From Deltaproteobacteria bacterium (GTDB lineage: Bacteria; Desulfobacterota; JAFDED01), in contig JAFDED010000003.1 of NCBI GenBank assembly GCA_019310535.1, forward strand, positions 45,727 to 109,726: DNA of 64,000 nucleotides, read 5' to 3'. Shown here in pieces: positions 15,317-24,800 of the stretch (its first letter is position 1; every line of letters begins with the position of its first letter). The position numbers were made by a program, and so were the translations under genes. The notes below the pieces were generated by a model. That model was not told the DNA's origin. It did no database searches and saw only the letters and a list, made by a program, of their open reading frames with translations.

Positions 15317-17932
15317 CTATTGAACAAACCCCTTTCCTCTCTGAATGGCTTCAATTTTGATCTGGGCAGAAGCCGCAGAAGGCCAAAGCGGATCGTTTGA
15401 CTCCGTTGAAAGCTTCACCAGCAGATCCTCTGCTTTTTTCCCATCACCCTCTCGAAGACCTATCAATATCATCCTGTAAAGAGACCACAAACTGTTGGGA
15501 TTTGATCTGGATCTGTCGATTAAGTGTTGATACTCGGCTTTCGCATCGGCAAGGCGCCCCGATTGAAAAAACAGATCGCCCAGCCTGAGGCGGCATTCAT
15601 CTAAAAGGGATGCATGGCTGTTTTCCCCGTGGATCTGTATCCACTGAATGTTTTGGCGGTAAAGCCGCTCTGCCTCTTCAACGTTTCCCCGTTCATGAAA
15701 AGCCCTGGCCAGCCAGAATTTCCCCATTGGAGAAAGCCGAGAGGAAATGGGCGCGAGGAGTTGAATTTCGCGGTCAAAATCTCCTTTACGGAACAAGGCT
15801 TCGCCCAGGATTTCCACAGATCTCACATCCAGGTTTGCAATGGTAGTCCCCTCGCGCGATAAGTCCGTAAAAGCATCGATAAATTCATCCCATTGTTTTT
15901 GGACGATATAGATTTCTCCCAGAGCCCTGAAAATTTCAGCTTTGAGTTCGCTGTCCGAAGCAAGCTTAAAAGCCTCCCTAAAAATGGGGACGGCATATTC
16001 CTTGAGGCCAATCCGTCGGTAGCTCTCGCCGATTTGAAACAGAGTGGTAGCTTTCAATGGTATTTTCTTGTCTTCTGTCAGCGCTCCCAGATGGACTTTC
16101 AACACCTCATCATAACGCCCCGCGCGGTAATCATTTTCCACAAGATGAGAGAAGGCCTCTATCAAGGAATTGTGCAGCTTTTCAGCAAAAGGTCCTTTTT
16201 GGGAAAAACCGAGAGGTTTTTCAAAAAAGCGGATGGCCTGGCGAAAATCTCCCACGTCCATCGCCATCTTCCCCGCCCTGAAAAAGACTTCTTCCCTGTC
16301 CGTGTTCTCAGGTAAAACTCTGGCATACTCAACGTAGATATCCCGAGGAGACAGGCAGTTGCCTTCCATCAATGCGCTGATCGGCGAATCCCTTTCGGGA
16401 TATCGCCGCCATAAGTTGGATATGGCAAACAGGAGGACTTCCCGTTGCTCATCATCCTGAGCTTCGTAAAGAGCATTCAGCAGGGTGCTGATGGCCTGAT
16501 CGGGGTTTCCTTCAAGCGCATAAAAATTTGCTATCTGGTGCAGCGCATCGATCTGGGAAGAGGAATCGGTAAAGAGGTTTACCGCCTGAAAAGCAACTTT
16601 TTTAAATGTCTCGGCATCCCTTGTCTTGAAGTATGTTCGAACAATGCTAAATCCTATATCAGCGGGGAGGTCAGCCATTTCAGGAAATTTTGACAGGGCT
16701 CTATTATAGATAATCTTTGCCTTTTTTATCTCTCCGGCTGCCTCCAGAGAGGATCCAAGTTTGAAGATCGCTTCTCTGAATTTCTCATGATCCGGATATC
16801 GATTCACCAACTGCTCAAAACATGCCGATGCCTCTTTGAATTTCGAAGCCTGAAAGAAATTTATCCCCATCAAATGCAGGGCTTCAGGGATGTATTCACT
16901 GTCAGGATACCGTTCAAGGAGTTCCCGGAGATTGGAATGGGCCTCATGGATCAGTTTCATCTCACTGTAAGCCTTCACTATACGGAAGAGGGCTTCATGG
17001 GCCATTTTAGAGTTCGGAAAGGATAAATAAGCCATCTGATAAGCCTCGATAGCTTCAAGATAGTCCCCGCTTTCCAGGCCGAGACGATAAAGACATTCGG
17101 CAATGGCAAAAAGAACAAACTCCTTATCTCCACCTTTTCCGTCTTCCCTGCTTCGTATCAACCGGTCAAGGGCCTCACGGTATTTTCCCTCTTTAATGAG
17201 GTTCTGAATGGGACTAAAATCTTCTGCCTCCATTTCGTCGTTCTCCTGGGCTTCCCGGAACAAGGGTTCATCATCCTCTGCTGAAGAAGGTTCCATTGCC
17301 TTGTTCTGGAAAGAAGAAGGCCGCGGATGATCCAACGGCTCTTCTGTTCCTGCGCCTGTCAAATGCTCTGAAGCTGCGACAGGCCTGTGGGAGGGGCGTT
17401 CTCCGTTGGTCTCGGATACTTCCGCCTCTGCAGGATACTTCTCTTTATCGGCTTTTTTGCCTTTTACTTGTTGCGGAGGTTGTGGGTCTAATTCTGTTGT
17501 ATTCTGGGAATGAACGCCGGTCCGCTCGGGATTGGTCAAGCCTACCATCAGCCCCCTGTGATCACCAGGAGAAGGCTCTGAGACGAAAATCTGATACTGA
17601 ACGGGCATCTTCAGATCCACTACCATGCGCACTTTGCCCGAGGTGTGAATGCCGAAACGAACCCGATGGACAAACTGATCGTCCACCTTGAAAGTGGTTT
17701 TTTTCAATCCTAAACGGGAATTGTATACATCCACCACCAGACGCCGCGGCCCTATGAGTGTAAAGTATTTATATTTTTTAATAGGGTGCTGGGTGTCCAG
17801 AAACAGGCGGGTGCGCTCCCGTTCTGACGAGAAGCTAAACCCCATGATCTTCACGGGATTCTCTCCAGCCAGGACATGGGTCAACGGGAAGGCCAGCATC
17901 AGGATTCCCATGCTCACCAGTACGTTGATCAT
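15317..17932 (-). CDS. AMIN-domain and tetratricopeptide-repeat protein heading the flagellar operon
   Basis: This 871-residue exported protein has a signal peptide (residues 1-22), an AMIN domain (about 25-130, with PRRLVVDVYNSRLGL and GKVRMVVDL), a low-complexity acidic linker (about 135-245) and then a long series of TPR-like helical hairpins to the C-terminus (for example FPNSKMAHEALFRIVKAYSE and YPDSEYIPEALHLMGINFF). AMIN domains bind peptidoglycan or target periplasmic machines such as PilQ and AmiC; TPR arrays scaffold complexes. Its position as the first gene after the sigma-54 promoter and before the FlrBC-like pair suggests a periplasmic scaffold or localiser for flagellar or envelope assembly. 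No named homologue is recognised. Confidence 0.75.
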   Translation of the reverse strand: MINVLVSMGILMLAFPLTHVLAGENPVKIMGFSFSSERERTRLFLDTQHPIKKYKYFTLIGPRRLVVDVYNSRLGLKKTTFKVDDQFVHRVRFGIHTSGKVRMVVDLKMPVQYQIFVSEPSPGDHRGLMVGLTNPERTGVHSQNTTELDPQPPQQVKGKKADKEKYPAEAEVSETNGERPSHRPVAASEHLTGAGTEEPLDHPRPSSFQNKAMEPSSAEDDEPLFREAQENDEMEAEDFSPIQNLIKEGKYREALDRLIRSREDGKGGDKEFVLFAIAECLYRLGLESGDYLEAIEAYQMAYLSFPNSKMAHEALFRIVKAYSEMKLIHEAHSNLRELLERYPDSEYIPEALHLMGINFFQASKFKEASACFEQLVNRYPDHEKFREAIFKLGSSLEAAGEIKKAKIIYNRALSKFPEMADLPADIGFSIVRTYFKTRDAETFKKVAFQAVNLFTDSSSQIDALHQIANFYALEGNPDQAISTLLNALYEAQDDEQREVLLFAISNLWRRYPERDSPISALMEGNCLSPRDIYVEYARVLPENTDREEVFFRAGKMAMDVGDFRQAIRFFEKPLGFSQKGPFAEKLHNSLIEAFSHLVENDYRAGRYDEVLKVHLGALTEDKKIPLKATTLFQIGESYRRIGLKEYAVPIFREAFKLASDSELKAEIFRALGEIYIVQKQWDEFIDAFTDLSREGTTIANLDVRSVEILGEALFRKGDFDREIQLLAPISSRLSPMGKFWLARAFHERGNVEEAERLYRQNIQWIQIHGENSHASLLDECRLRLGDLFFQSGRLADAKAEYQHLIDRSRSNPNSLWSLYRMILIGLREGDGKKAEDLLVKLSTESNDPLWPSAASAQIKIEAIQRGKGFVQ

Positions 17933-18552
17933 GTAATCCCCTTGTTTTCACAGAATCTTCACTGTCAATAAAATTCAGATGCTTCAGCGGATCGGCAGAA
18001 ACGCATCCTGCTGTTTTGCCAGAACTGCCTGAGCCACAGAAACACCCGAAGATGGCCGGGGGCCCGGGCAGCCGGAAGGGTTTTGCACCAGCTTGGTGGA
18101 TGAATCCGGCGCCGGGCCAGAAAAAATTTCCCTCAGTGGAAAACCTGCACCCCCTCCTCGGGGCTTGAGTTTGTCCCTTACAATGCGTCCGAATATACTC
18201 TTTGGCCGCAGTATGAGCCTCTTACCGTAGTTTTACGCAAAAGAGGGGGTTATTTCCGTGGTCTTTGTTTAATTGGAAAAAGCAAAAGACATGCCAGGTA
18301 GTCATAAGATACTAGCATTGGACTCCGTTTCAAGCGAGCCCCCTCATTATGCTTCGGATAAAAAGAAAATCCCGGCATATAAACCAATACCCTGATGACC
18401 TTGTTCCAGATTTTTCTCTGTCAATAGGAAATATTTTTGTCAGAAAATTGACGCAATAGATATCACCAGGGCAGGCCTTTATCCGGAGAGAAAAATGGAA
18501 AGGGGGAGTAATGACAAGGTATTTCAGGAGGCCGAATCAAAGGATGGACCTA
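17933..18552. other. Long leader / intergenic region before the flagellar operon
   Basis: This 620-base gap lies between two minus-strand genes. It contains the sigma-54 promoter at 18281-18296 and hence a leader of about 340 bases to the AMIN-TPR gene. GC-rich complementary segments occur within the leader, for example CCCC-tcctc-GGGG near 18150-18165. No open frame in it looks real, and no known riboswitch core was recognised. Confidence 0.5.
18281..18296 (-). promoter_or_regulatory. Sigma-54 (RpoN) promoter of the flagellar operon
   Basis: On the minus strand the sequence reads TGGCATGTCTTTTGCT, matching the sigma-54 consensus TGGCAYG-N4-TTGCW at every defined position with the required GG-N10-GC spacing. 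It faces the AMIN-TPR gene and the operon extending to 5290. Transcription would begin about 12 bases downstream, near 18270. Confidence 0.8.
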
Positions 18553-19944
18553 TCAGGAAGATGAAATCGCCTCCCTTGAAATATTGTTCTTTTTCATCTT
18601 TTCCACGAGAGTGGTTCTTTTTAAATGCAACAGCTTTGCCGCTTTGTTTTTCACCCAATTTGATTTATCAAGGGCCTGAATAATTAACTCCTTCTCCAGT
18701 TGATTGACGGTCGTATTGAGGTCGATGCCCGTTTCCGGGAGTGTTACATTGGTATTATCCTCTTTTGGGGAAAGCCTTGTGATGGCTGCCGGAAGATCCT
18801 CCTTTTCAATGACGCCTTTTCCGTTCAGTATAACGAGTCTTTCGATCAAGTTTTCCAGTTCTCTCACATTTCCGGGCCAATGGTAGTTGATCAATATTTC
18901 CATGGCCTTATTGGAAATCCCTTCCACCAGGTGTCCCTTTTTCTTAGAGAGGTTCTTTAAAAAATGCTTAATGAGTATGGGAATATCGGATTTTCTCGCT
19001 CTCAATGGGGGTATCTTGACGGGGATGACATTGAGTCTGTAGTAGAGATCTTCCCTGAAATTTCCTTTAGTAATCTCTTCCTCCAGGTCTCGATGAGTAG
19101 CTGCAATAACTCTTACATCGACTTTTATAGTTCTTTGTCCGCCCACGCGCTCGAACTCTCGTTCCTGTAAAACCCGCAGGATTTTGGTTTGGAGAATCGC
19201 ACTCATGTCGCCGACTTCATCGAGAAATATGGTCCCGCCGTTTGCTTTTTCAAACCTTCCAATCCGAGTCTTGCTGGCGCCCGTAAAAGCGCCTTTTTCA
19301 TGACCAAAGAGTTCGCTCTCCAGTAAATTTTCAGGGATGGCGCCGCAATTCACCGGCACAAAGGGCTTATCCTTCCTTTCGCTGTTGTAATGGATCGACC
19401 TTGCGACCAGTTCCTTTCCAGTGCCGCTTTCGCCGAAAATGAGGATGGTGCTGTCGGTATCGGCGATCTTTTCAATAATCCGAAAGACCTTTAGCATTTC
19501 CTCACTATTGCCCAGGAGGTTTTTGAACTGGTATTTATCCTTGAGTTGCCTGCGAAGGAGAAAATTCTCCCTTTGCAATCTCCTGTGTTCCAGAGCTCTA
19601 TTCAGGGTGATCCTAAGTTCCTTAACATCCACTGGTTTGGTGATATAGTCAAAGGCACCCAATTTCATGGCCTGAACCGCAGTGTCAATGGAGCCGAAAC
19701 CCGTCATGACGATCCCGATGGAATTAGAACCGTTGTTCTTGATTTCTTTCAGAACCTCAAGGCCGTCCGCTTTGGGCAGCCTTAGATCGGTAAGTACTAT
19801 GTCATAGGTTTCATTTCTTATAAGAGCGATGCCTTGCTCACCATCCATGGCGCACGCGACCTGATATCCCTCGGCCTGAAGGAATTCATGAAGAAAATAA
19901 CAGATTGAGGCATCGTCTTCGATGATCAGGATACGCTCTCTCAA
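18553..19944 (-). CDS. Sigma-54-dependent activator, FlrA/FleQ/FgrM-like, with a receiver domain
   Basis: This 463-residue protein has a receiver domain (phosphoacceptor Asp in YDIVLTDLRLPKADG, Lys in YITKPVD), an AAA+ domain with P-loop GESGTGKELVAR and GAFTGASKTRIG contact loop, and a Fis-type helix-turn-helix. The HTH end, RTTLVEKMKKNNISRE, closely resembles the C-terminus of flagellar master activators FleQ/FlrA/FgrM rather than NtrC. Unlike FleQ, whose N-terminus lacks the phosphorylation site, this receiver keeps its Asp, as in the Geobacter FgrM type. It lies immediately upstream of the sigma-54-controlled flagellar operon and is the likely top regulator. A cognate kinase is not adjacent. 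A sigma-70-type promoter lies about 260 bases upstream of its start. Confidence 0.82.
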   Translation of the reverse strand: MRERILIIEDDASICYFLHEFLQAEGYQVACAMDGEQGIALIRNETYDIVLTDLRLPKADGLEVLKEIKNNGSNSIGIVMTGFGSIDTAVQAMKLGAFDYITKPVDVKELRITLNRALEHRRLQRENFLLRRQLKDKYQFKNLLGNSEEMLKVFRIIEKIADTDSTILIFGESGTGKELVARSIHYNSERKDKPFVPVNCGAIPENLLESELFGHEKGAFTGASKTRIGRFEKANGGTIFLDEVGDMSAILQTKILRVLQEREFERVGGQRTIKVDVRVIAATHRDLEEEITKGNFREDLYYRLNVIPVKIPPLRARKSDIPILIKHFLKNLSKKKGHLVEGISNKAMEILINYHWPGNVRELENLIERLVILNGKGVIEKEDLPAAITRLSPKEDNTNVTLPETGIDLNTTVNQLEKELIIQALDKSNWVKNKAAKLLHLKRTTLVEKMKKNNISREAISSS

Positions 19945-20203
19945 TTTTCAACCACTCCTTTGTCAGCTTTTCCATGAAAATTCACAGTAAAACGAAAAAT
20001 TAGCAACCATCAATGCAAATCTTTAAGAAACTGCTCATTTTGCACTGCTAATTGTTAAATTTGCAATGATGATCTTGCTCTTTTCATGTTTCGTTGTGAT
20101 TACGAGGTCATGAGGGTTTCTAATGACGGAAGATGGTACACAAATTCGCGTGTTTTCAAGCCCTCGGTCTTCTAAAAAAGTTATGAAGGAAGATTGTATC
20201 TTT

Positions 20204-20231
20204 ATTATTAACAATTAGAATTAAATGTCAA
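20204..20231 (-). promoter_or_regulatory. Sigma-70-type promoter for the FlrA-like regulator
   Basis: On the minus strand TTGACA (20231-20226) and AATAAT (20209-20204) are separated by 16 bases, facing the regulator gene that starts at 19944. The implied leader is about 260 bases. The 19945-20426 gap is AT-rich; the 12-base sequence ATTATTAACAAT occurs at 20204-20215 and again at 20262-20273, with a related inverted copy TAATTGTTAAAT at 20049-20060. The remaining gap sequence shows nothing recognised. Confidence 0.5.
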
Positions 20232-20426
20232 GAGATATTTAGCGATAAAACTATAGTTTCAATTATTAACAATGTTATATTTATATAAAATGCCAGGGCG
20301 TGCAAGCACATGCGATAAAAAGTGGGTGCTTATGATGGCCTCCTGAAAAATAAATTTGATCTGTTATTCAGGTAAAGCCATACCGGGCATAATGTTGATG
20401 AAGGGAAAGGAGGGCGGAAAGGGTCT

Positions 20427-21341
20427 TCATTTTTTTATATGTGCTGCAATCCTCAGGATGGTGTCTGCGTATAGGCCGCTGTTGTTATACGTCCGGATGA
20501 GGCGTTTTTGCCGTTGCCGGGAGATTCCGGGACGCCATCCCATGCTTTTTAAATAGTTGCCTACACTGGCCACTGTATCCGATATATCATATAGATCCAC
20601 ACGATGGTCTTCGTTCCCATCCACCGCATATTTAAAAAAGCTTGACGGCAGGAACTGGGGAAGCCCGAAGGCTCCCGCCCAGGAGCCCTTGAGATCCATT
20701 ACATCAAAACCTTCCCGCTGGCTTAATTGGAGCAGATAAACCAATTCTCGAAAGGCCCAATTGGCCCGACGTTTAACGCGAGCCCGTACCCGGTCAAGGG
20801 TTGCCTCCGGATATCGCTCATTGAAGGCACGGTAAATACGAGTGATATTCTCCGGCGTGTCGGCCATTACGAGACTGCTGTAAACGTTGAACACCCGGTG
20901 TCTTCCCACATACTTTCCAAACCGGGATTCCACCAGGAGAACTGCCGTGATAATTTCCTCCTCAACGCCAAATTTCCGTTTGACCTTTTCCAACAGCTTC
21001 CGTTGCTCTTGCAGGAATCTTTTGCAGCTTTGGAGGGACTCGGTTGTGAGAAACTGTTTGTAATCGGCAGGTTTTTCGCTGGGAAAGATATTTAAGCGAA
21101 GCACATTCATGTCCACTTTCAGACGCCCATCAGAAAAAATCCGCTCCAGATAGCGGTCATCGAACCCTTCCTTTTGCAAAGCGGATTTCAGCCCGGAAAG
21201 TCCGAGCTGAATGGGTGCCTGTTTCCGTTGGGCCTGCGCAGCGGCGTACCCCTCAAAGCCAAGTAAAAGCACTACGACAATGCTCAAAGCACCGACTTTC
21301 CCTCGCGGGGAAACCTTCAACCATCCTGGAATCGCAACCAT
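20427..21341 (-). CDS. MltB-type lytic murein transglycosylase
   Basis: This 304-residue exported enzyme cleaves glycan strands of peptidoglycan with 1,6-anhydro product formation. A signal peptide spans about residues 14-36 (VGALSIVVVLLLGFEG). The lysozyme-like SLT_2 domain has the catalytic glutamate in AVLLVESRFGKYVG, followed by the MltB-family segments VYSSLVMA, GSWAGAFGLPQFLPSSF and YDISDTVASVGNYLKSMGW. ATG 21341 with AAGGTGAG upstream is chosen; a further upstream frame lacks a good ribosome site. The neighbouring FG-GAP protein gene is separated by 500 bases, so it is probably transcribed alone. Confidence 0.88.
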   Translation of the reverse strand: MVAIPGWLKVSPRGKVGALSIVVVLLLGFEGYAAAQAQRKQAPIQLGLSGLKSALQKEGFDDRYLERIFSDGRLKVDMNVLRLNIFPSEKPADYKQFLTTESLQSCKRFLQEQRKLLEKVKRKFGVEEEIITAVLLVESRFGKYVGRHRVFNVYSSLVMADTPENITRIYRAFNERYPEATLDRVRARVKRRANWAFRELVYLLQLSQREGFDVMDLKGSWAGAFGLPQFLPSSFFKYAVDGNEDHRVDLYDISDTVASVGNYLKSMGWRPGISRQRQKRLIRTYNNSGLYADTILRIAAHIKK

Positions 21342-21520
21342 GCTTATGCTCACCTTATAAAACACCCATATACGGATGCTTTCACCCACATATCAACGTT
21401 ACTTCTAATGCAACTACACCATTGTTTTTTAGAATTATCCACTTCGATCAGCAACATATTGATCAACGATATTACAGCCGAATTGCCGCCGATAATAGAT
21501 GAAAAATGTTGTTTGGGCGG

Positions 21521-21650
21521 CCCGGACGACAAGTCCTCCGGGTCGCGAAGCGACAAGGGGTTTTGCCCGGTTCATCCCGCGCCCGGGAACCATTAAATGA
21601 GCCATGTACTGTTTCTTGCTGCTGCGCAGCCCGGACAATAAATTGTCTGG
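21521..21650. other. Cluster of GC-rich hairpins in the mltB upstream gap
   Basis: The 500-base gap (21342-21842) contains several short complementary segments in tandem: CCCGGA/TCCGGG (21521-21526 with 21537-21542), GTCGC-GAA-GCGAC (21542-21554), GGTTC/GAACC (21569-21573 with 21587-21591) and CCGGACAAT-AA-ATTGTCTGG (21631-21650, one mismatch). The first and last share the core CCGGAC. It may be a structured leader of mltB, or palindromic repeats. No known riboswitch core was recognised. The rest of the gap is AT-rich and unassigned. Confidence 0.35.
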
Positions 21651-21842
21651 ACCACCCCTCATGGAACCTGAATGCCATTAAGGTTTAGCCGGTATTGAAT
21701 CACAGCTTTCGATCCAATGGTTAGGCAATAAGAATTTAATAAAAATCAAGCAAATTAAAGTTTTATTTGCTGACCTGATAGGATAATCCTATAATTTTTT
21801 TATATTTTGAACCTTGAAAACAGACGGTTTCAGACCATCCTC

Positions 21843-24800
21843 CTATTCGAGGTAAAATTGTGTGGAGTGCGAATTCAGCCATGTTTCCCGCTCACTCACG
21901 TCACCGCCCGGCTGTGTGAATATTCCGGCCCATATATAAGTTCCAGCCATCATTCCTTCCAGGTCAAACCTGAAAAGTGGACCTGAGTAAGGGGTTACTT
22001 CCCAATCACTTCCCAGCGGCTCCACAAAACCGGGTTCCGCCCATTGAAGAATACCATCTCGAAGGATCAAGTAGTGAATAGAGTCATCCGGATGCCTCAA
22101 TGAAAGATACACGTCAACTCTTCCGGATCCTGCCAAAAGGACAGAGAGAACCCCTGTATCGCCGCCTGCGTATCGCGTGCGGTCTGTCTGCATCTGGAAA
22201 GTAACGCCGGAAACAGACTGAAACACATGGTTCACCATGGGAAGGGAGACATTCATCCAGGTGTCTTCGGCATAAAGAAACACGTCGTACTGCCCGGGAT
22301 GAAGGAACTGATCATACATGGCCCTGTATATCCGGAAATATGGATCATACACCATCTCTATAAGCGGAAGGTCTACCACCGCTTGGGGTGCACTACGACG
22401 GCCGGCGCTGTGATCCGCAGGCGGGCGGACCGCCGCCCAGGCCCGCGAAATACCATCTCTATCGGATACTTCGGACATCTGCAATGGTGCCGAGATATCC
22501 TCTGTAAGTTCGATGGCGCCGAAGGGTTTACCGATGAGAGGGTAATCTCCTCCCTGGATAAAGGGTACTCCCAGCCTGGTTTGACCGGCCAAAACGCCGT
22601 CCCCGGGGTCCCCGGCCCTGCCGTTACCGTTATCGTCAAGACTCGGGCTCTGCCCTGTATAAAATGAAAGGGATTTCCATGCAAAGCCCATTGCTTCGAC
22701 GAGCGTCTTGCCCTGCGCGATCATGCTCCAGAAATTCTGAGAGAACGATATCCTGCCCTCACCGGCAAAATATGTCCCGGCCCCTTCGGAGCAGCTCGTA
22801 ATGACGATGCGTTGCTTGCCTCTCGGGGCCTGAAGCACAGGGATGGCCGAACCGGAAGTTGGAGCATCGCAAATTACTATCACCAGGCGGTCGTTCCCCT
22901 CTTGCAACCCGTCGAGCCACTGATCGAGTTCCGCAAAGGTAAGAATTTCCGCAGGATTGAGGGTAACCCCTTCAGTTGTCCCATTGCCTACCAGGTAAAC
23001 CAGGAGAGTTTCGCCCGACTGGTTTGAAACCAGCGGTCTTACGAAGGTCTCGAAGCTTTCTCTGCTGGGGACGGCGGTCACATCATCCGCATGGCCGTTA
23101 TCGTCCACGTCCTGGTTTGGGGAAGCATTGAGATAGACGATTTTGTCCCGGGCATAGCCGAGGTGCAGCAAACTGAGATAAGCCAGATTGCCCAGGCGGT
23201 TGGTTGCACTGTTGAGTCGTTGTTCGGGGGATGTACCTGCAATGATAATGGCCTTTCCGGCGAGGTCCTGATCCGCACGCGAGATTACGTGGACATAAGC
23301 GTAGCCAACATTTCCGACAGAATCAATCGCCCGAACAATGTCTGTGACACCGGAGGCGCTCCCTGCCCTATAATTCCCTTGCTGTGTACCGATGATCCCG
23401 CCGCTGGGGTTCTCCAGGAGTGACCACCTGATGGTCTCCCCTGTGGGCTGAGCCTGGAAGTTCAGTTGCGCTCCTGTCGTTACGGTGATCTCCCGGGGTA
23501 CAACAGGCATTCTCGGTAACGCGTTTCGATAAAAAACAACGCCGCCCCTGGAGGATCCGATTATCAAGTCGTTATCCATATCCCCATCTACATCCCCTGC
23601 CGCCGGCGCAACCCTTCGACCGATTGAAGCGCTCAAAAGGTTAGTCGTCCGGTTAGAAAAGCTATACTGCGCGCCGGCTGAACCTCGGCCCTCAAAAAAA
23701 GCAACAGCGCCCGATTCATTTCCTACCAGCAGGTCCGGGATCCCGTCGTCGTCCATATCTGCAAGAACCGGAGAGGCGTTTTGTCCCATGCTAATGCCGT
23801 TGAACCGGTTTGTAACCAGCGTCCACACAGGAATGACCGCGGTCCCGTCGTTGCGATAGTGATAAATGTCTCCACTGACGCCACCCACCAGAATGTCCAT
23901 GTCTCCGTCGCCATCCAGGTCAGCCGCGGCAGGCGCGGCATTGGCCTCAACATTGATCCCTGCATAAGCGCTACTGGTCAGAGAAAATTCCGGCAGGTCT
24001 CTCCGACCCGTGTTCATAAAAAATTGAACCCTTCCGTCCGCCCCGCCGATCAGCACATCAAGGTCGCCGTCTCCGTCAAGATCCACAAGGCAAGGAGCTG
24101 CATGCCGGACAGGTTGAATTGAAAGGTAGTGGAGAGGCCCCGGGCTCCATTGAGGGCTTCTATTATTCCCGCGGTTGAGAATGGCGGCGACCAGACCGTT
24201 TTCCAGACCCACCAGCATGTCAATATCTCCATCTCCATCAATGTCGCCGAGGGTAGGATGGCTGTAACTTCCCAGATCCACCGACACGTAATGACGGGTA
24301 ACTAACTGCCAGTTCGGTGTCCGGGCATTGCCGTCATTGCGGAGAAAGAATATGTTGCCCGAGTCGCTTCCAATAAACAGGTCCAGGTCCCCATCTCCAT
24401 CGATATCTACAAGTGCAGGTGCGCAAAGCCCTTCCACGCAAATATTCCGGTGCAACCCGCTGTCCAGCGCAAATCTGGATTCGGTGGTATCCCCGACATT
24501 GCGATAGTAACGGAGGCATCCCGTTTGGGTGCCCACAAGCAGGTCCGCATCGCCGTCGCCGTCCACGTCGGCAAAGGCAGGGCATGTCATCCCCCCGTCC
24601 TGGGTTTCCACCACCAGGACCGGCTCGGCCCATGTAGGGGAGCGGGGAGTTCCATTATTGCGGTATAAATTGATCAGGCCGTCGCCCTGGGAAATTACCA
24701 GGTCCAGGTCCCCATCGCGGTCGAAATCCACAAACGTGGGTGCCACGGGCTGACCGGCATCGATAGAGAGATATGCCCGATCTATCAATTGAAAATGATG

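Noticed and set aside
18400..18480. Second sigma-54-like site (CTGGTGATATCTATTGCG on the minus strand)
   Set aside because: The GG to GC spacing is 11 rather than 10, so it fails the strict requirement; the site at 18281-18296 is far better.
21560..21600. Possible cyclic-di-GMP riboswitch upstream of mltB
   Set aside because: The minus strand contains GGGCAAAACCCC but the rest of the GEMM core (such as GGGACGCAAAGCC) is absent.
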